This document shows positions 56,245 to 64,000 of a DNA stretch of 64,000 bases, piece by piece. The notes under the pieces were generated by a model. The model worked only from the letters and a program-made list of their open reading frames with translations. It was not told where the DNA came from and did no database searches. The first letter of the stretch is position 1. Each line of letters opens with the position of its first letter. The position numbers and the translations under genes are program-made. The stretch is from Bacteroides sp. (GTDB lineage: Bacteria; Bacillota; Clostridia; Oscillospirales; Acutalibacteraceae): the NCBI GenBank assembly GCA_023665085.1, contig JAMPEQ010000001.1, positions 62,001-126,000 on the forward strand, read 5' to 3'.

Positions 56245-59200
56245 TTAATGTCCTACCGATTCAACTGTCCTTGATTTTAGATTTTTCTTTGTTTGCTCAA
56301 CTCTTTTTCCGTTTCTTCCGTTATTATAATGGCTCAGGAAATTATCCTTATCATTAAGCATCCATACGCATTTGGAATGGAGATACCAAAGCTTTTCCTT
56401 AAAATTCATTTTAAATGTAAATTCACGCTTTTGAACTTCATCCATAAGAGGCGTTACAAGAGATGCATCAGCTGAATCAATCTCTGTCGCTGAAAGTATA
56501 ACAAGATCAGGATGATTTGGAAGCTGAACACTTCCATCAAAAGTAACAACCCAAAAATACAAGCCCTTTGCATATCTTGTATTGCCATTATCGTCAACAC
56601 TGTGCGTAAACTCGTATCCAAGATGACCTTTCTTTACATATGCAGTTTCATAAAAATCATATAAATCCCACTGTGCAAAAGGCTCATCAACAGAATTTAT
56701 TTTAACATATTTTTCTTTTCCGCCAACAATAAATTTTTCTTCAATATCATCATCAAGAAGTGAAGCTATAAGAAGCTTAAGCTTATTGCCCTGCTTAACA
56801 TTAATTGTCTGTCCCGAACAGGTCATAAACGCATTTTTATTAATTTTAAACTTAACACCATTTGAATTAATTTCACTCGGAAGAAGCCTGTCAGGAATAT
56901 GGGTATCATTATCATCATATTCAAGCTTAACAGGAGTGCTTTCGTCCTTGCTTCCAACAACTGATGAAGACTTTAATTTAAGAGCAAAGGTTTTGACCTC
57001 ATATGGCTTGAATGATGTTACCAGCTTTCCGTTTTCAACAACTGCATCTGCGATAAATTCTTCGCTGGCATAAAGCTCTCTTGCACTTTCAACACCCTCT
57101 CCGAGAGTAAAGGTAAAATCATCAACTTTTTTATTAGCCCCCTCGTTAAAACGCACGATAATCTCATCGCTTTCAGGCTTATGATGAGGCATCTTAATTG
57201 CACGCACAATTACATCATTTGTTGAAACCCTTCCGAATGAATACTGTGTACCCAGACTGCCCTGATGCTTATCAAATACAACAGCAGTCATCGGCTGTGT
57301 AAATTTCTTTGCTTCAAGCTGAGTAGCTGTGCCAACCTTGCCCTTATGACTGAAAACTGCAAAGGAATACATGTTAAGTCCCAAATCCATCATAGACTGC
57401 ATAGAGTCAATACGATAATTTTTCTTTGGTGTATGTATTGCTGTAAGACGAAGGGTATTATCATTAAACTTATCCCATCCGTGCTTGCAGTCACTCAGAA
57501 TCGAAACGCCGAAATCACCGCTTTCGTCAGTAATATCAGCCCACTTCTGTGCAGGAACTTCAAAGAGCTTTTCACTCATATTTTCACGAGCAATTGCACC
57601 AAGGCCAAGATCAAATACAGCCTTTGGATTCTTTGCTGTAAGAGCAAAGCGGTTTTTGCACATTGTTCGCATTGAACGCCATTCGATTTCTTTATAAACC
57701 TCAACAATATTGCTTGAGTCGGACAATGAAACAACTGTATTGAATGTGGATTTGCCATCCTTTTGAATTATCTCAAATGCAACCCTTGCAGGTCCGTTTT
57801 CACGAATTTTAACGGTTACGCAGGCAGGTATTCTGTCCGCCTCCTTATTAGCCTCTTTATAATTCATTTCCCATGCAGGCCAATCCTTTGAGCCTGTATA
57901 GTTAAAGAGTCCGAGAACAATAGGCTTTTCAAGAATCTCCCTGTCATTATCCTCTTTATCAATAATTGACTGAATATCACCGTTTTTGTTTAGTCTTACA
58001 ATATATTTCTGATTTTCCATAGTGTTATCATCAATAGAAATATTTGACTTAACGCAGCAAGGCTCATTGCTCGGTCTTATATCATATACACGCATGCCAA
58101 GGCTTTCGGTCTCTGCAATGAAAACTACCTCCATAATGCCGTTTTCAATGCGGTTCACCTGACTTTTTACCTCTCTGCCCTTATCATTATAGACACGAAC
58201 GAACGGAGTACTGATATCTCTTAACTTCATAGTTACAGCACCGATACGTTTTACCTCAACAGAGTTATAGACCATAACGGGAATTCCCGAACAAAAATCA
58301 GATTTCATAAGAGTTGTCATTGATGCAAGAGATGCTTCAAGCTCACCGCTGAACTGATTTATTGACATTGCATAATCATTCCATGAACGCTTATAAGCAC
58401 GCTGAACAGATGTACCCGGTGTATCATCATGAAACTGATGTGCAATTGCTCTTTTCCATGCTCTTTCAAGAACCGGCTCATTGTAATCGGCAGTACCGAA
58501 ATAAGCTGCAGCCACACCTGCACGCTCAGCCATATCGCCAAGCTCCTGACATTTAGCATTCCATCTCTTACCGATAGCACGAGAGGTATAACCGCCTACA
58601 CCATGATTCTGCATAACAAGCTCTGTTTTCCACTCAGGCAGCTTATCCTTAATATCCTGCGGAAGCTTTTCTTCAATATCATGATAAATCTGATCTGCTG
58701 ATGCAGCAATAACCTCAATATCACTGCTGCTGTTTTTCTTAATTTCATCATCAACAAACTTAACTGATTTTTCTTCAGGAGCACCGCCTCGGTCACCGAT
58801 ACCATGAAACATATACGTCCAGTCAAGTCCGTATTTTTCATTTTTCTTTAACTTATTCTGAACAAAATCCCAGTCACGAAGCTTTGTGAGAGTAAAATAG
58901 TAATCATGGGGATTGCATGAAGTGTAAATATAATTGCCGTCAACACCGTACCATTTACCGAGATCAAAAGGAACACCGTACGCACTTCCCCATGCAAGCT
59001 TCTGTGTAGTAAAACCTTTAAGATTTGAATGGTGCGCTATACTCGGCAATGCCCATCCAAAGCCAAAACAGTCAGGAAGATAAATATCAACACTGCGTTT
59101 GCCGAATTTTTCGTCAAAATATGAATTTCCGAAAAGAATATTTCTGAAGAGTGCTTCAGGCGAAGGACAGTTTGTATCACCATTTTCATATGCTGAGCCG

Positions 59201-59454
59201 CAGACATTCCATCTGCCCTGCTTGATGTATTCCTTCATTTCTTCAAAAAGCTCAGGATAATATTCCTCCATCAATTCATAGCGGTATGAGCCCTCAAAAG
59301 AAAAAATATAGCTCGGATATTTTTTGAAAAGAGCAATATTATCAACCAGAGTATCATAAATATATCTGCTCACTGTTGTTTCAAAATCCCATGACCATAT
59401 AGTATCAAGATGAGAGGTTGCAACTGTATATATTTTTTTCTTGTTTTTTTTCAT
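56245..59454 (-). CDS. Alpha-mannosidase-like GH38 enzyme
   Basis: 1,069 residues. The catalytic domain begins at the N-terminus: ATSHLDTIWSW (12-22) and the nucleophile Asp128 in YLPDCFGFGW. A long C-terminal beta-sandwich region ends with a hydrophobic patch around FWVVTFDGSVQLPNHPD. No signal peptide. AAAGGAG precedes the ATG by 7 nt. It is only distantly similar to the GH38 enzyme at 10392, so different linkages are likely. It lies between GH2 and GH29 genes, fitting stepwise trimming of a mannose- and fucose-containing host glycan. Confidence 0.9.
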   Translation of the reverse strand: MKKNKKKIYTVATSHLDTIWSWDFETTVSRYIYDTLVDNIALFKKYPSYIFSFEGSYRYELMEEYYPELFEEMKEYIKQGRWNVCGSAYENGDTNCPSPEALFRNILFGNSYFDEKFGKRSVDIYLPDCFGFGWALPSIAHHSNLKGFTTQKLAWGSAYGVPFDLGKWYGVDGNYIYTSCNPHDYYFTLTKLRDWDFVQNKLKKNEKYGLDWTYMFHGIGDRGGAPEEKSVKFVDDEIKKNSSSDIEVIAASADQIYHDIEEKLPQDIKDKLPEWKTELVMQNHGVGGYTSRAIGKRWNAKCQELGDMAERAGVAAAYFGTADYNEPVLERAWKRAIAHQFHDDTPGTSVQRAYKRSWNDYAMSINQFSGELEASLASMTTLMKSDFCSGIPVMVYNSVEVKRIGAVTMKLRDISTPFVRVYNDKGREVKSQVNRIENGIMEVVFIAETESLGMRVYDIRPSNEPCCVKSNISIDDNTMENQKYIVRLNKNGDIQSIIDKEDNDREILEKPIVLGLFNYTGSKDWPAWEMNYKEANKEADRIPACVTVKIRENGPARVAFEIIQKDGKSTFNTVVSLSDSSNIVEVYKEIEWRSMRTMCKNRFALTAKNPKAVFDLGLGAIARENMSEKLFEVPAQKWADITDESGDFGVSILSDCKHGWDKFNDNTLRLTAIHTPKKNYRIDSMQSMMDLGLNMYSFAVFSHKGKVGTATQLEAKKFTQPMTAVVFDKHQGSLGTQYSFGRVSTNDVIVRAIKMPHHKPESDEIIVRFNEGANKKVDDFTFTLGEGVESARELYASEEFIADAVVENGKLVTSFKPYEVKTFALKLKSSSVVGSKDESTPVKLEYDDNDTHIPDRLLPSEINSNGVKFKINKNAFMTCSGQTINVKQGNKLKLLIASLLDDDIEEKFIVGGKEKYVKINSVDEPFAQWDLYDFYETAYVKKGHLGYEFTHSVDDNGNTRYAKGLYFWVVTFDGSVQLPNHPDLVILSATEIDSADASLVTPLMDEVQKREFTFKMNFKEKLWYLHSKCVWMLNDKDNFLSHYNNGRNGKRVEQTKKNLKSRTVESVGH

Positions 59455-59469
59455 AAAATACTCCTTTTA

Positions 59470-61218
59470 TTATAATTTTTCAATTTCAGCAATTTTTGTG
59501 TTTGCTTCTTTTATCTTTTTATAAACACTGTCTGAAAATTTCTTTTCTCTGTTATATGTATAAAGACCGTTTTGCTCCTGCTCAATATCATAAAGCTGGG
59601 TATAACAGAAGCCGAACATTTTTTTGTTTGAAATAAGAGCATCGGTAAGTCCGCAGTAACGCTCTGCAAATTCATCAGGTGTTTTAACATTTTTGCCGTA
59701 TCCCCATGACTTTACATTTTTGTCGCTCTGCCATTTTATTCCGCCGTATTCACTGACAAACACAGGCTGGCCTGCGTATTTCTGACGATTTGGATTATCT
59801 ATAAGTACATGCTCATAAAGTTCATTGTCCGTAACTAATCTGTCAAAATTCTTTTTAAACAGAACAGGATCATAATTATAATCATGAACATCATAAATAT
59901 CTGTTTTCACATGAAAATTTCCGCTTGTATCAATACAAGGTCTTGTGGAATCAACAGCCTTTGTATAGTCATAAACAACAGAAATCAGTTCATTTTTCTG
60001 TGCTCTTCCTCTGTAATTCCATGTTTCATTAAACGGACACCAGCCAACTATTGAAGGGTGATTAAAATCACGGCTTACAGCTTCACTCCACTCCGTCAGG
60101 AACACAGAAAGAGCAGCATCAGAGGAATGGTCAATTCCCCAGCTTGCATATTCACCCCAAACAAGATAGCCCATTTTATCACAGTGATATAAAAAGCGAG
60201 GCTCAAAAACCTTTTGGTGCAAACGTGCACCATTAAATCCCAGTGCAAGCGACAGTTCTATATCCTTAATCAAATCCTCTTCGCTCTTAGCAGTATAAAT
60301 TCCGTCTCTGTAAAAGCCCTGATCAAGCACCAGCCTTTGAAAAACACTTTTCTCATTTATCAAAAATTTATATCCGTCAAGACGAACAGTTCGCAAACCA
60401 AAATAGCTTTTCACTTTATCATTCCCGAATGTTAATTCAAGATCATACAGTCTTCCGTGACCTGCTTCCCAGAGATGCTTTTCACCTAATGCAATATTAT
60501 AAAATCTATTTCCGCATGCATTTTTCTGCTCTGCTTCGCCTACACATTTTCCATTATACAGCACATTGCAGGAGAAATCAGCTGTACCCACAAAATCAGT
60601 CATAATTGTTACACTGCAATTATCAGTATCAGGATAGATTTTGAAGTTTTTGATATATTCTTGCGGTGTGTATTCCAGATATACTGTCTGCCAGATACCT
60701 GTAGTTCTTGTATAATCACAATCATGGCTCTTTTTTTGTTCGCTTTGCTTTCCACGACTTACAAGAGAATTTTTCACATCATCCTCACAGAAGATAAATA
60801 TTTCATTTTCGCCGTCAACAGCCAAATCCGTAATGTCAAATCTAAAGGAAGTATATCCGCCTCTATGACGGCCGGCAGGCTTTGAATTAACAAGAACTGT
60901 TGTCAAATAATCAGCAGCACCGATATGCAAAAAAATCCTGCCGTCTGTTTTATTGATATTAACCTTTTTTCTGTACCATACCATATTTACAAAATCAGTA
61001 TTTCCTATACCTGAAAGCTCACTTTCGATGCAAAACGGCACATTTATTTTGCAGGGATATTCACATTTATCATGATAATTTAATGCCACGGATTCATCTT
61101 TAGAGAATTTAAAGCCTGCTGCATACTTTTTAAATCCAAAATCCCACTCTCCATTTAAATTTTTCCAATTTAAACGCTCAAACTGCGGATTAGGGTATTC
61201 ATTTCTATATGTATTCAT
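59470..61218 (-). CDS. GH2 glycoside hydrolase (beta-galactosidase/beta-glucuronidase type)
   Basis: 582 residues from the ATG at 61218, which has GGAGAT about 8 nt upstream; a frame ATG at 61233 overlaps that site. N-terminal sugar-binding jelly roll (about 15-185), Ig-like domain (190-285) and TIM barrel. The acid/base is Glu398 in PFNETWN and the nucleophile Glu490 in FVSEYGG. It lacks the extra domains of LacZ. Specificity (galactoside, glucuronide or mannoside) cannot be decided. Cytoplasmic. First gene of the second glycan unit. Confidence 0.9.
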   Translation of the reverse strand: MNTYRNEYPNPQFERLNWKNLNGEWDFGFKKYAAGFKFSKDESVALNYHDKCEYPCKINVPFCIESELSGIGNTDFVNMVWYRKKVNINKTDGRIFLHIGAADYLTTVLVNSKPAGRHRGGYTSFRFDITDLAVDGENEIFIFCEDDVKNSLVSRGKQSEQKKSHDCDYTRTTGIWQTVYLEYTPQEYIKNFKIYPDTDNCSVTIMTDFVGTADFSCNVLYNGKCVGEAEQKNACGNRFYNIALGEKHLWEAGHGRLYDLELTFGNDKVKSYFGLRTVRLDGYKFLINEKSVFQRLVLDQGFYRDGIYTAKSEEDLIKDIELSLALGFNGARLHQKVFEPRFLYHCDKMGYLVWGEYASWGIDHSSDAALSVFLTEWSEAVSRDFNHPSIVGWCPFNETWNYRGRAQKNELISVVYDYTKAVDSTRPCIDTSGNFHVKTDIYDVHDYNYDPVLFKKNFDRLVTDNELYEHVLIDNPNRQKYAGQPVFVSEYGGIKWQSDKNVKSWGYGKNVKTPDEFAERYCGLTDALISNKKMFGFCYTQLYDIEQEQNGLYTYNREKKFSDSVYKKIKEANTKIAEIEKL

Positions 61219-61247
61219 ACAAATTATCTCCATCTTTTTATGCTTTA

Positions 61248-61314
61248 AGTATAGTGCTTTTAATCTTTAATTTAAAGATATTAAAACGACATTTTCATAA
61301 ATTTTATGTCGTTT
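61248..61314 (-). promoter_or_regulatory. GH2-unit promoter region with upstream dyad
   Basis: A -10 TATACT (61248-61253, minus strand) lies about 30 bp before the GH2 ATG, with no good -35. An inverted repeat AAACGACAT/ATGTCGTTT (61284-61292 and 61306-61314, 13-bp gap) lies just upstream of the expected -35. A weak -35 with an upstream dyad is typical of activator control. From 61315 to 61510 I see only AT-rich sequence. Confidence 0.5.
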
Positions 61315-61528
61315 AATATAAAATTACAAATATTTATATTTTCCCCCGTAAACTATAACAGCAGAAAGTGACTCCTTGAAACTCTAAATATTTTATACAG
61401 ATTATCAAAAGTTAACTTTATATTAAACACCTAATATTCACTACAGTTAATAAGGATATAATAAAAAAATAAATCATCATGATTTTTTGGTATTATAAAA
61501 AGCTTCTTTTCTTAAAGGGAGCCCTTTC

Positions 61529-61557
61529 TTGCAATCATTTAACACTTATGCTATAAT
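61529..61557 (+). promoter_or_regulatory. Promoter of the structured leader and Ig-like gene
   Basis: TTGCAA (61529-61534), 17 bp, TATAAT (61552-61557) with an extended TG. The palindrome AAAGGGAGCCCTTT (61514-61527) directly abuts the -35. Transcription should start at about 61564, the base where the closing stem of the leader begins. Confidence 0.75.
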
Positions 61558-61561
61558 AAAA

Positions 61562-61684
61562 GTGCCAAAACATCCAACAAGTGAATATTAAGCCATATTA
61601 TAGGTGTGCTGTTTTTATCTCTTGATAAAAATGCATGCTCTAAAAAGCATACCGTTATTATGGCGACTATGTTGGATGTTTGGC
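61562..61684 (+). ncRNA. Structured RNA leader, riboswitch-like
   Basis: The first 120 nt of the transcript fold into a closed domain. GCCAAAACATCCAAC (61564-61578) pairs with GTTGGATGTTTGGC (61671-61684), 14 bp with one bulged A. Inside, GCCATA/TATGGC (61592-61597, 61659-61664) continues with mismatches to GG/CC. At the tip TTTTTATC/GATAAAAA (61612-61619, 61624-61631) and ATGCT/AGCAT (61635-61639, 61646-61650) form two small hairpins. It is followed by an antiterminator/terminator pair. I do not recognise a known riboswitch class, T-box, 6S or SRP RNA. Confidence 0.7.
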
Positions 61685-61685
61685 G

Positions 61686-61744
61686 ACAGTTGAGCTATGT
61701 GTTTTTTGTGCGTATAGCTTAAGCTGTACGCATTTTTTATTTTT
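61686..61744 (+). terminator. Terminator with competing antiterminator
   Basis: Terminator: TGCGTATAGC (61709-61718) pairs with GCTGTACGCA (61723-61732) around TTAA, then TTTTTTATTTTT. Competing helix: TGAGCTAT (61691-61698) pairs with ATAGCTTA (61714-61721), extended by ACAG/CTGT (61686-61689, 61724-61727). The two share bases and cannot form together. It lies 24 bp before the ATG of the downstream gene. Confidence 0.78.
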
Positions 61745-61768
61745 ATAAAGAACTTAGGAGGTACGATT

Positions 61769-62941
61769 ATGAAAAAATGCAAAATTCTATTATGCATATT
61801 CTTGGTAATTATAGTTCTTGGAACTGTTATACCAGCTTATGCCGCATCATCACCATCATTAAACACCAGTAGTGTTTCAATTATTGTAGGTGAGAGCCAA
61901 AACATATACATGCGAAATACTAAAGGTAAAAAGATAACATCTGGGGTTACATGGAAAACATCAAATAAATCAGTTATTACTGTAAGCAAGGGAAAAATAA
62001 AAGCAAATGCAACAGGCAACGCTACCATTACAGCAAAATACAAAAAGAAAACATATAAGTGCAAAGTCACTGTAAAAAAAGCAAAGCAAAAGGTTACGAA
62101 GAAGACATTGTATTTAGGCGAAAAGTATACTCAATCATTGAAGAATGCAAAAAACAAAACAATTGATGCTTCAAAAATCAAGTGGTCAAGTTCAAATACA
62201 TCTGTTGCAACAGTATCTTCAAAAGGAATTATCAAAGCAATCAAGAACGGTAAAACTAATATAACTGCGAAATATAAAGGAAAAAAATATGTTTCAACTT
62301 TTACAGTAGGCAACAGCGTATCATCAAGCACAACCAACTCTACATTTGGCGTAAATGATACTAAAAAAGTGATAAAATTGACCATGAAAAATGGTAATAC
62401 TTTGAAATTAAAATTCATATCTGGAGAAAATCTTGTTAATTATTCATGGGGAAATTGGAAAGGCAATGATACTAAATTAACTCTAACTAAGGTCAATGAT
62501 AATTCTACTGGCACAGTAAAAATAAAGTTCTATTGTAAGGAATATCCACAAAACTATGTTATTGTTACAGTAAACATCGAAAGCAAATACAAACTTGTAG
62601 TAAAAAACAAATTGCCAGATATTGTTTATTCTTATGAAAAAGGAACAACTCTTAACCCCAGTGGAATGTCCGAAGCTGTCATGATTAACAAAGTTACGAC
62701 TACTAATTCAGGTACTACAATGTGTATTGATGTAGAATTTCAGGCTTACGATTCCATATACAAAGAGGGTAATTATTCAGCATTTTATAGAATATTAGAC
62801 TCTAATGGTTATGTAGTGAAAGCATCCAGCATTATTTCAGAAAGAATGTATATAGGTGACAAGAGTAAAGCTAAAATATATCTGTTTGATATGAAGCCAG
62901 GAACATATACTATAGAATTTATTGATCATTATGCAAAATAA
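61769..62941 (+). CDS. Secreted protein with two bacterial Ig-like (Big_2) domains
   Basis: 390 residues; AGGAGG lies about 8 nt before the ATG. Signal peptide about 1-26 (ending AYA). Two Big_2-type domains cover about residues 28-108 (SSVSIIVGESQNIYM, SNKSVITVSKGKIKA) and 109-188 (TLYLGEKYTQSL, SSNTSVATVSSKG). A C-terminal beta-rich domain of about 190 residues has no recognised family. The protein is strongly Lys-rich, so it may bind the wall or other polyanions. No sorting motif seen. Expression is probably set by the leader upstream. Confidence 0.87.
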   Translation: MKKCKILLCIFLVIIVLGTVIPAYAASSPSLNTSSVSIIVGESQNIYMRNTKGKKITSGVTWKTSNKSVITVSKGKIKANATGNATITAKYKKKTYKCKVTVKKAKQKVTKKTLYLGEKYTQSLKNAKNKTIDASKIKWSSSNTSVATVSSKGIIKAIKNGKTNITAKYKGKKYVSTFTVGNSVSSSTTNSTFGVNDTKKVIKLTMKNGNTLKLKFISGENLVNYSWGNWKGNDTKLTLTKVNDNSTGTVKIKFYCKEYPQNYVIVTVNIESKYKLVVKNKLPDIVYSYEKGTTLNPSGMSEAVMINKVTTTNSGTTMCIDVEFQAYDSIYKEGNYSAFYRILDSNGYVVKASSIISERMYIGDKSKAKIYLFDMKPGTYTIEFIDHYAK

Positions 62942-62977
62942 TAATTAAAAGGACACCTTTCGGTGTCCTTTTAATTA
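62942..62977. terminator. Bidirectional rho-independent terminator
   Basis: TAATTAAAAGGACACC and GGTGTCCTTTTAATTA form a perfect 16-bp stem with a TTTC loop, right at the stop of the Ig-like gene. leuS is convergent, so it can serve both. Confidence 0.92.
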
Positions 62978-63036
62978 TTGTAGTGCTTCCAATTTTATTT
63001 CATATAGTGTTTTAATATTAATATAAAAATCTACAA

Positions 63037-64000
63037 TCAAACTGCAACTATATTTACAAGTTTTCCGGGTACATAGATTTCTTTTTTAATTGTCTTGCCT
63101 TCAATTGCTTCAGCTATACGTGAATCCTGCTTTGCAAGTACAATCGCATCTTCCTTTGAAATATCAACAGGCACTGTAATTCTAGAGCGAACCTTGCCCA
63201 TAATCTGAAGTGCTATTTCAACAGAGTTTTCCTTTGTCTTTTCTTCATCATACTCAGGCCATTCAGCTTCATTTACATATCCGCCGAAATTCATAGCTTC
63301 CCAAAGCTCTTCAGTAACATGAGGAGCAAAAGGATTGAGAAGAATGGTTAAAGTCTTTAACTCTGCCTTATTTACACCCTTTGAATACATTTCATTTACA
63401 AGGCTCATCATAGCTGCAATTGCAGTATTAGCCTTAAGATTATCAATATCTTCTGTAACCTTCTTAATAGTTTTATGCATCATTGCTTCAAGCTCAGATG
63501 AATAATTATCACCGTCTTTAACAATATCCTGCAAGTTCCAGAAACGTTCAATAAATCTCTTACAGCCTTTTATTGAATCACTGTTCCAAGGAGCCGCCTT
63601 TTCAAAATCACCAATAAACATTTCATAAAGACGCATTGTGTCAGCGCCATACTGGTCTACAATTTCATCAGGATTTACAACATTACCTCTTGACTTTGAC
63701 ATTTTTTCGCCGTTCTCACCTAAAATCATACCATGAGAAGTACGCTTTGCATAAGGCTCTTTAGTAGGAACAACACCGATATCATAAAGGAATTTGTGCC
63801 AGAAACGAGAATAGAGCAAGTGAAGAGTAGTGTGCTCCATACCGCCGTTGTACCAATCAACAGGGCCCCAGTATTTTACAGCCTCAGGATCAACAAGAGC
63901 ATTGTCGTTATGAGGATCCATATATCTTAAGAAATACCATGAGGATCCTGCCCACTGCGGCATTGTATCAGTTTCTCTCTTTGCAGGCTTTCCGCAGCAA
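63037..64000 (-). CDS. leuS: Leucyl-tRNA synthetase (partial, C-terminal part)
   Basis: About 320 C-terminal residues; the frame is open to the right edge. Upstream of the first internal Met it reads GKPAKRETDTMPQWAGSSW, the conserved LeuRS stretch, so the gene starts outside the window. The KMSKS loop (GENGEKMSKSRGN), the anticodon-binding domain and the C-terminal tail ending GKLVNIVAV are present. Confidence 0.96.
   Translation of the reverse strand, partial: CCGKPAKRETDTMPQWAGSSWYFLRYMDPHNDNALVDPEAVKYWGPVDWYNGGMEHTTLHLLYSRFWHKFLYDIGVVPTKEPYAKRTSHGMILGENGEKMSKSRGNVVNPDEIVDQYGADTMRLYEMFIGDFEKAAPWNSDSIKGCKRFIERFWNLQDIVKDGDNYSSELEAMMHKTIKKVTEDIDNLKANTAIAAMMSLVNEMYSKGVNKAELKTLTILLNPFAPHVTEELWEAMNFGGYVNEAEWPEYDEEKTKENSVEIALQIMGKVRSRITVPVDISKEDAIVLAKQDSRIAEAIEGKTIKKEIYVPGKLVNIVAV

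Noticed and set aside
61562..61744. Leader considered as 6S RNA, SRP RNA, tmRNA, RNase P or a T-box
   Set aside because: No T-box sequence, SRP tip motif, RNase P or tmRNA core is present. The terminal stem closes only 120 nt, and a competing antiterminator/terminator pair follows, unlike 6S RNA.
1..64000. tRNA, rRNA, CRISPR arrays, insertion sequences, prophage
   Set aside because: I found no cloverleaf, rRNA segment, regularly spaced direct repeats, transposase or phage gene on either strand.

Overview
The window looks like chromosome of a low-GC Gram-positive Clostridia, most likely an Oscillospirales/Ruminococcaceae-type gut commensal. This rests on gene order (spoVB-like/mazG/hup/rqcP/yabP/yabQ/divIC; rpsB-tsf ... 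pyrH-frr-uppS-cdsA-dxr-rseP-ispG-polC), the sporulation genes yabP and yabQ, MurT/GatD, strong AGGAGG-type ribosome binding sites, and glycoside hydrolases suited to host glycans. The organism assignment is inference; no rRNA or tRNA gene is present. Nearly all genes lie on the minus strand. I see no insertion sequence, prophage or CRISPR array. Layout: 1-5113 is a pyrC-carA-carB operon (carB cut by the left edge), divergent from a PfkB sugar kinase and a small membrane protein. 6591-8360 holds cca and a CmpB-like membrane protein. 8473-16375 is a minus-strand unit reading rRNA methyltransferase, phosphoglucomutase, NifU-like protein, GH38 alpha-mannosidase, an unknown membrane-anchored protein and a GH33-type sialidase. 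16445-20654 is the conserved flippase/mazG/hup/rqcP/yabP/yabQ/divIC neighbourhood. 20735-33909 starts at a tandem-promoter region before a hisZ-hisG fusion and runs through hisD, a ComEC-like hydrolase, a DUF3006 protein, hisB, hisA, hisI, hisE, recJ, rel, dtd, an MBL hydrolase and hemZ, almost all translationally coupled. hisC, hisH and hisF are absent. 34015-44065 is the pyrH-to-polC operon; its PolC lacks the usual inserted proofreading exonuclease. In related genomes rpsB-tsf often lies directly upstream of pyrH, but here a large secreted leucine-rich-repeat/Cys-repeat protein and a 600-bp non-coding stretch separate them. 49261-50677 is a divergent pair, a secreted Fn3/Ig-like protein and a small XRE repressor, with two perfect palindromes between them. 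gatD-murT, an inositol-monophosphatase-like gene and a radical SAM gene follow. 54860-61218 is a second glycan unit (GH2, GH38, GH29). 61234-61768 is non-coding and holds a promoter, a structured RNA leader and a terminator ahead of a secreted Ig-like protein. leuS is cut by the right edge. How it fits together: the backbone is housekeeping (pyrimidine, histidine and isoprenoid synthesis, replication, translation, cell-wall amidation). The accessory content is aimed at host glycans. None of the sialidase, two alpha-mannosidases, fucosidase and GH2 enzyme has a signal peptide, so they probably act on imported oligosaccharides, but no transporter is encoded here. The three secreted proteins at 44198, 49261 and 61769 each sit next to unusual regulatory DNA. 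The strongest candidates for undescribed biology are: (i) the riboswitch-like leader at 61562-61744; (ii) a three-hairpin repeat present twice (46818-47120 and 50724-50920) with a compensatory base-pair change; (iii) the exonuclease-less PolC; and (iv) the palindromic operators at 50412-50455.
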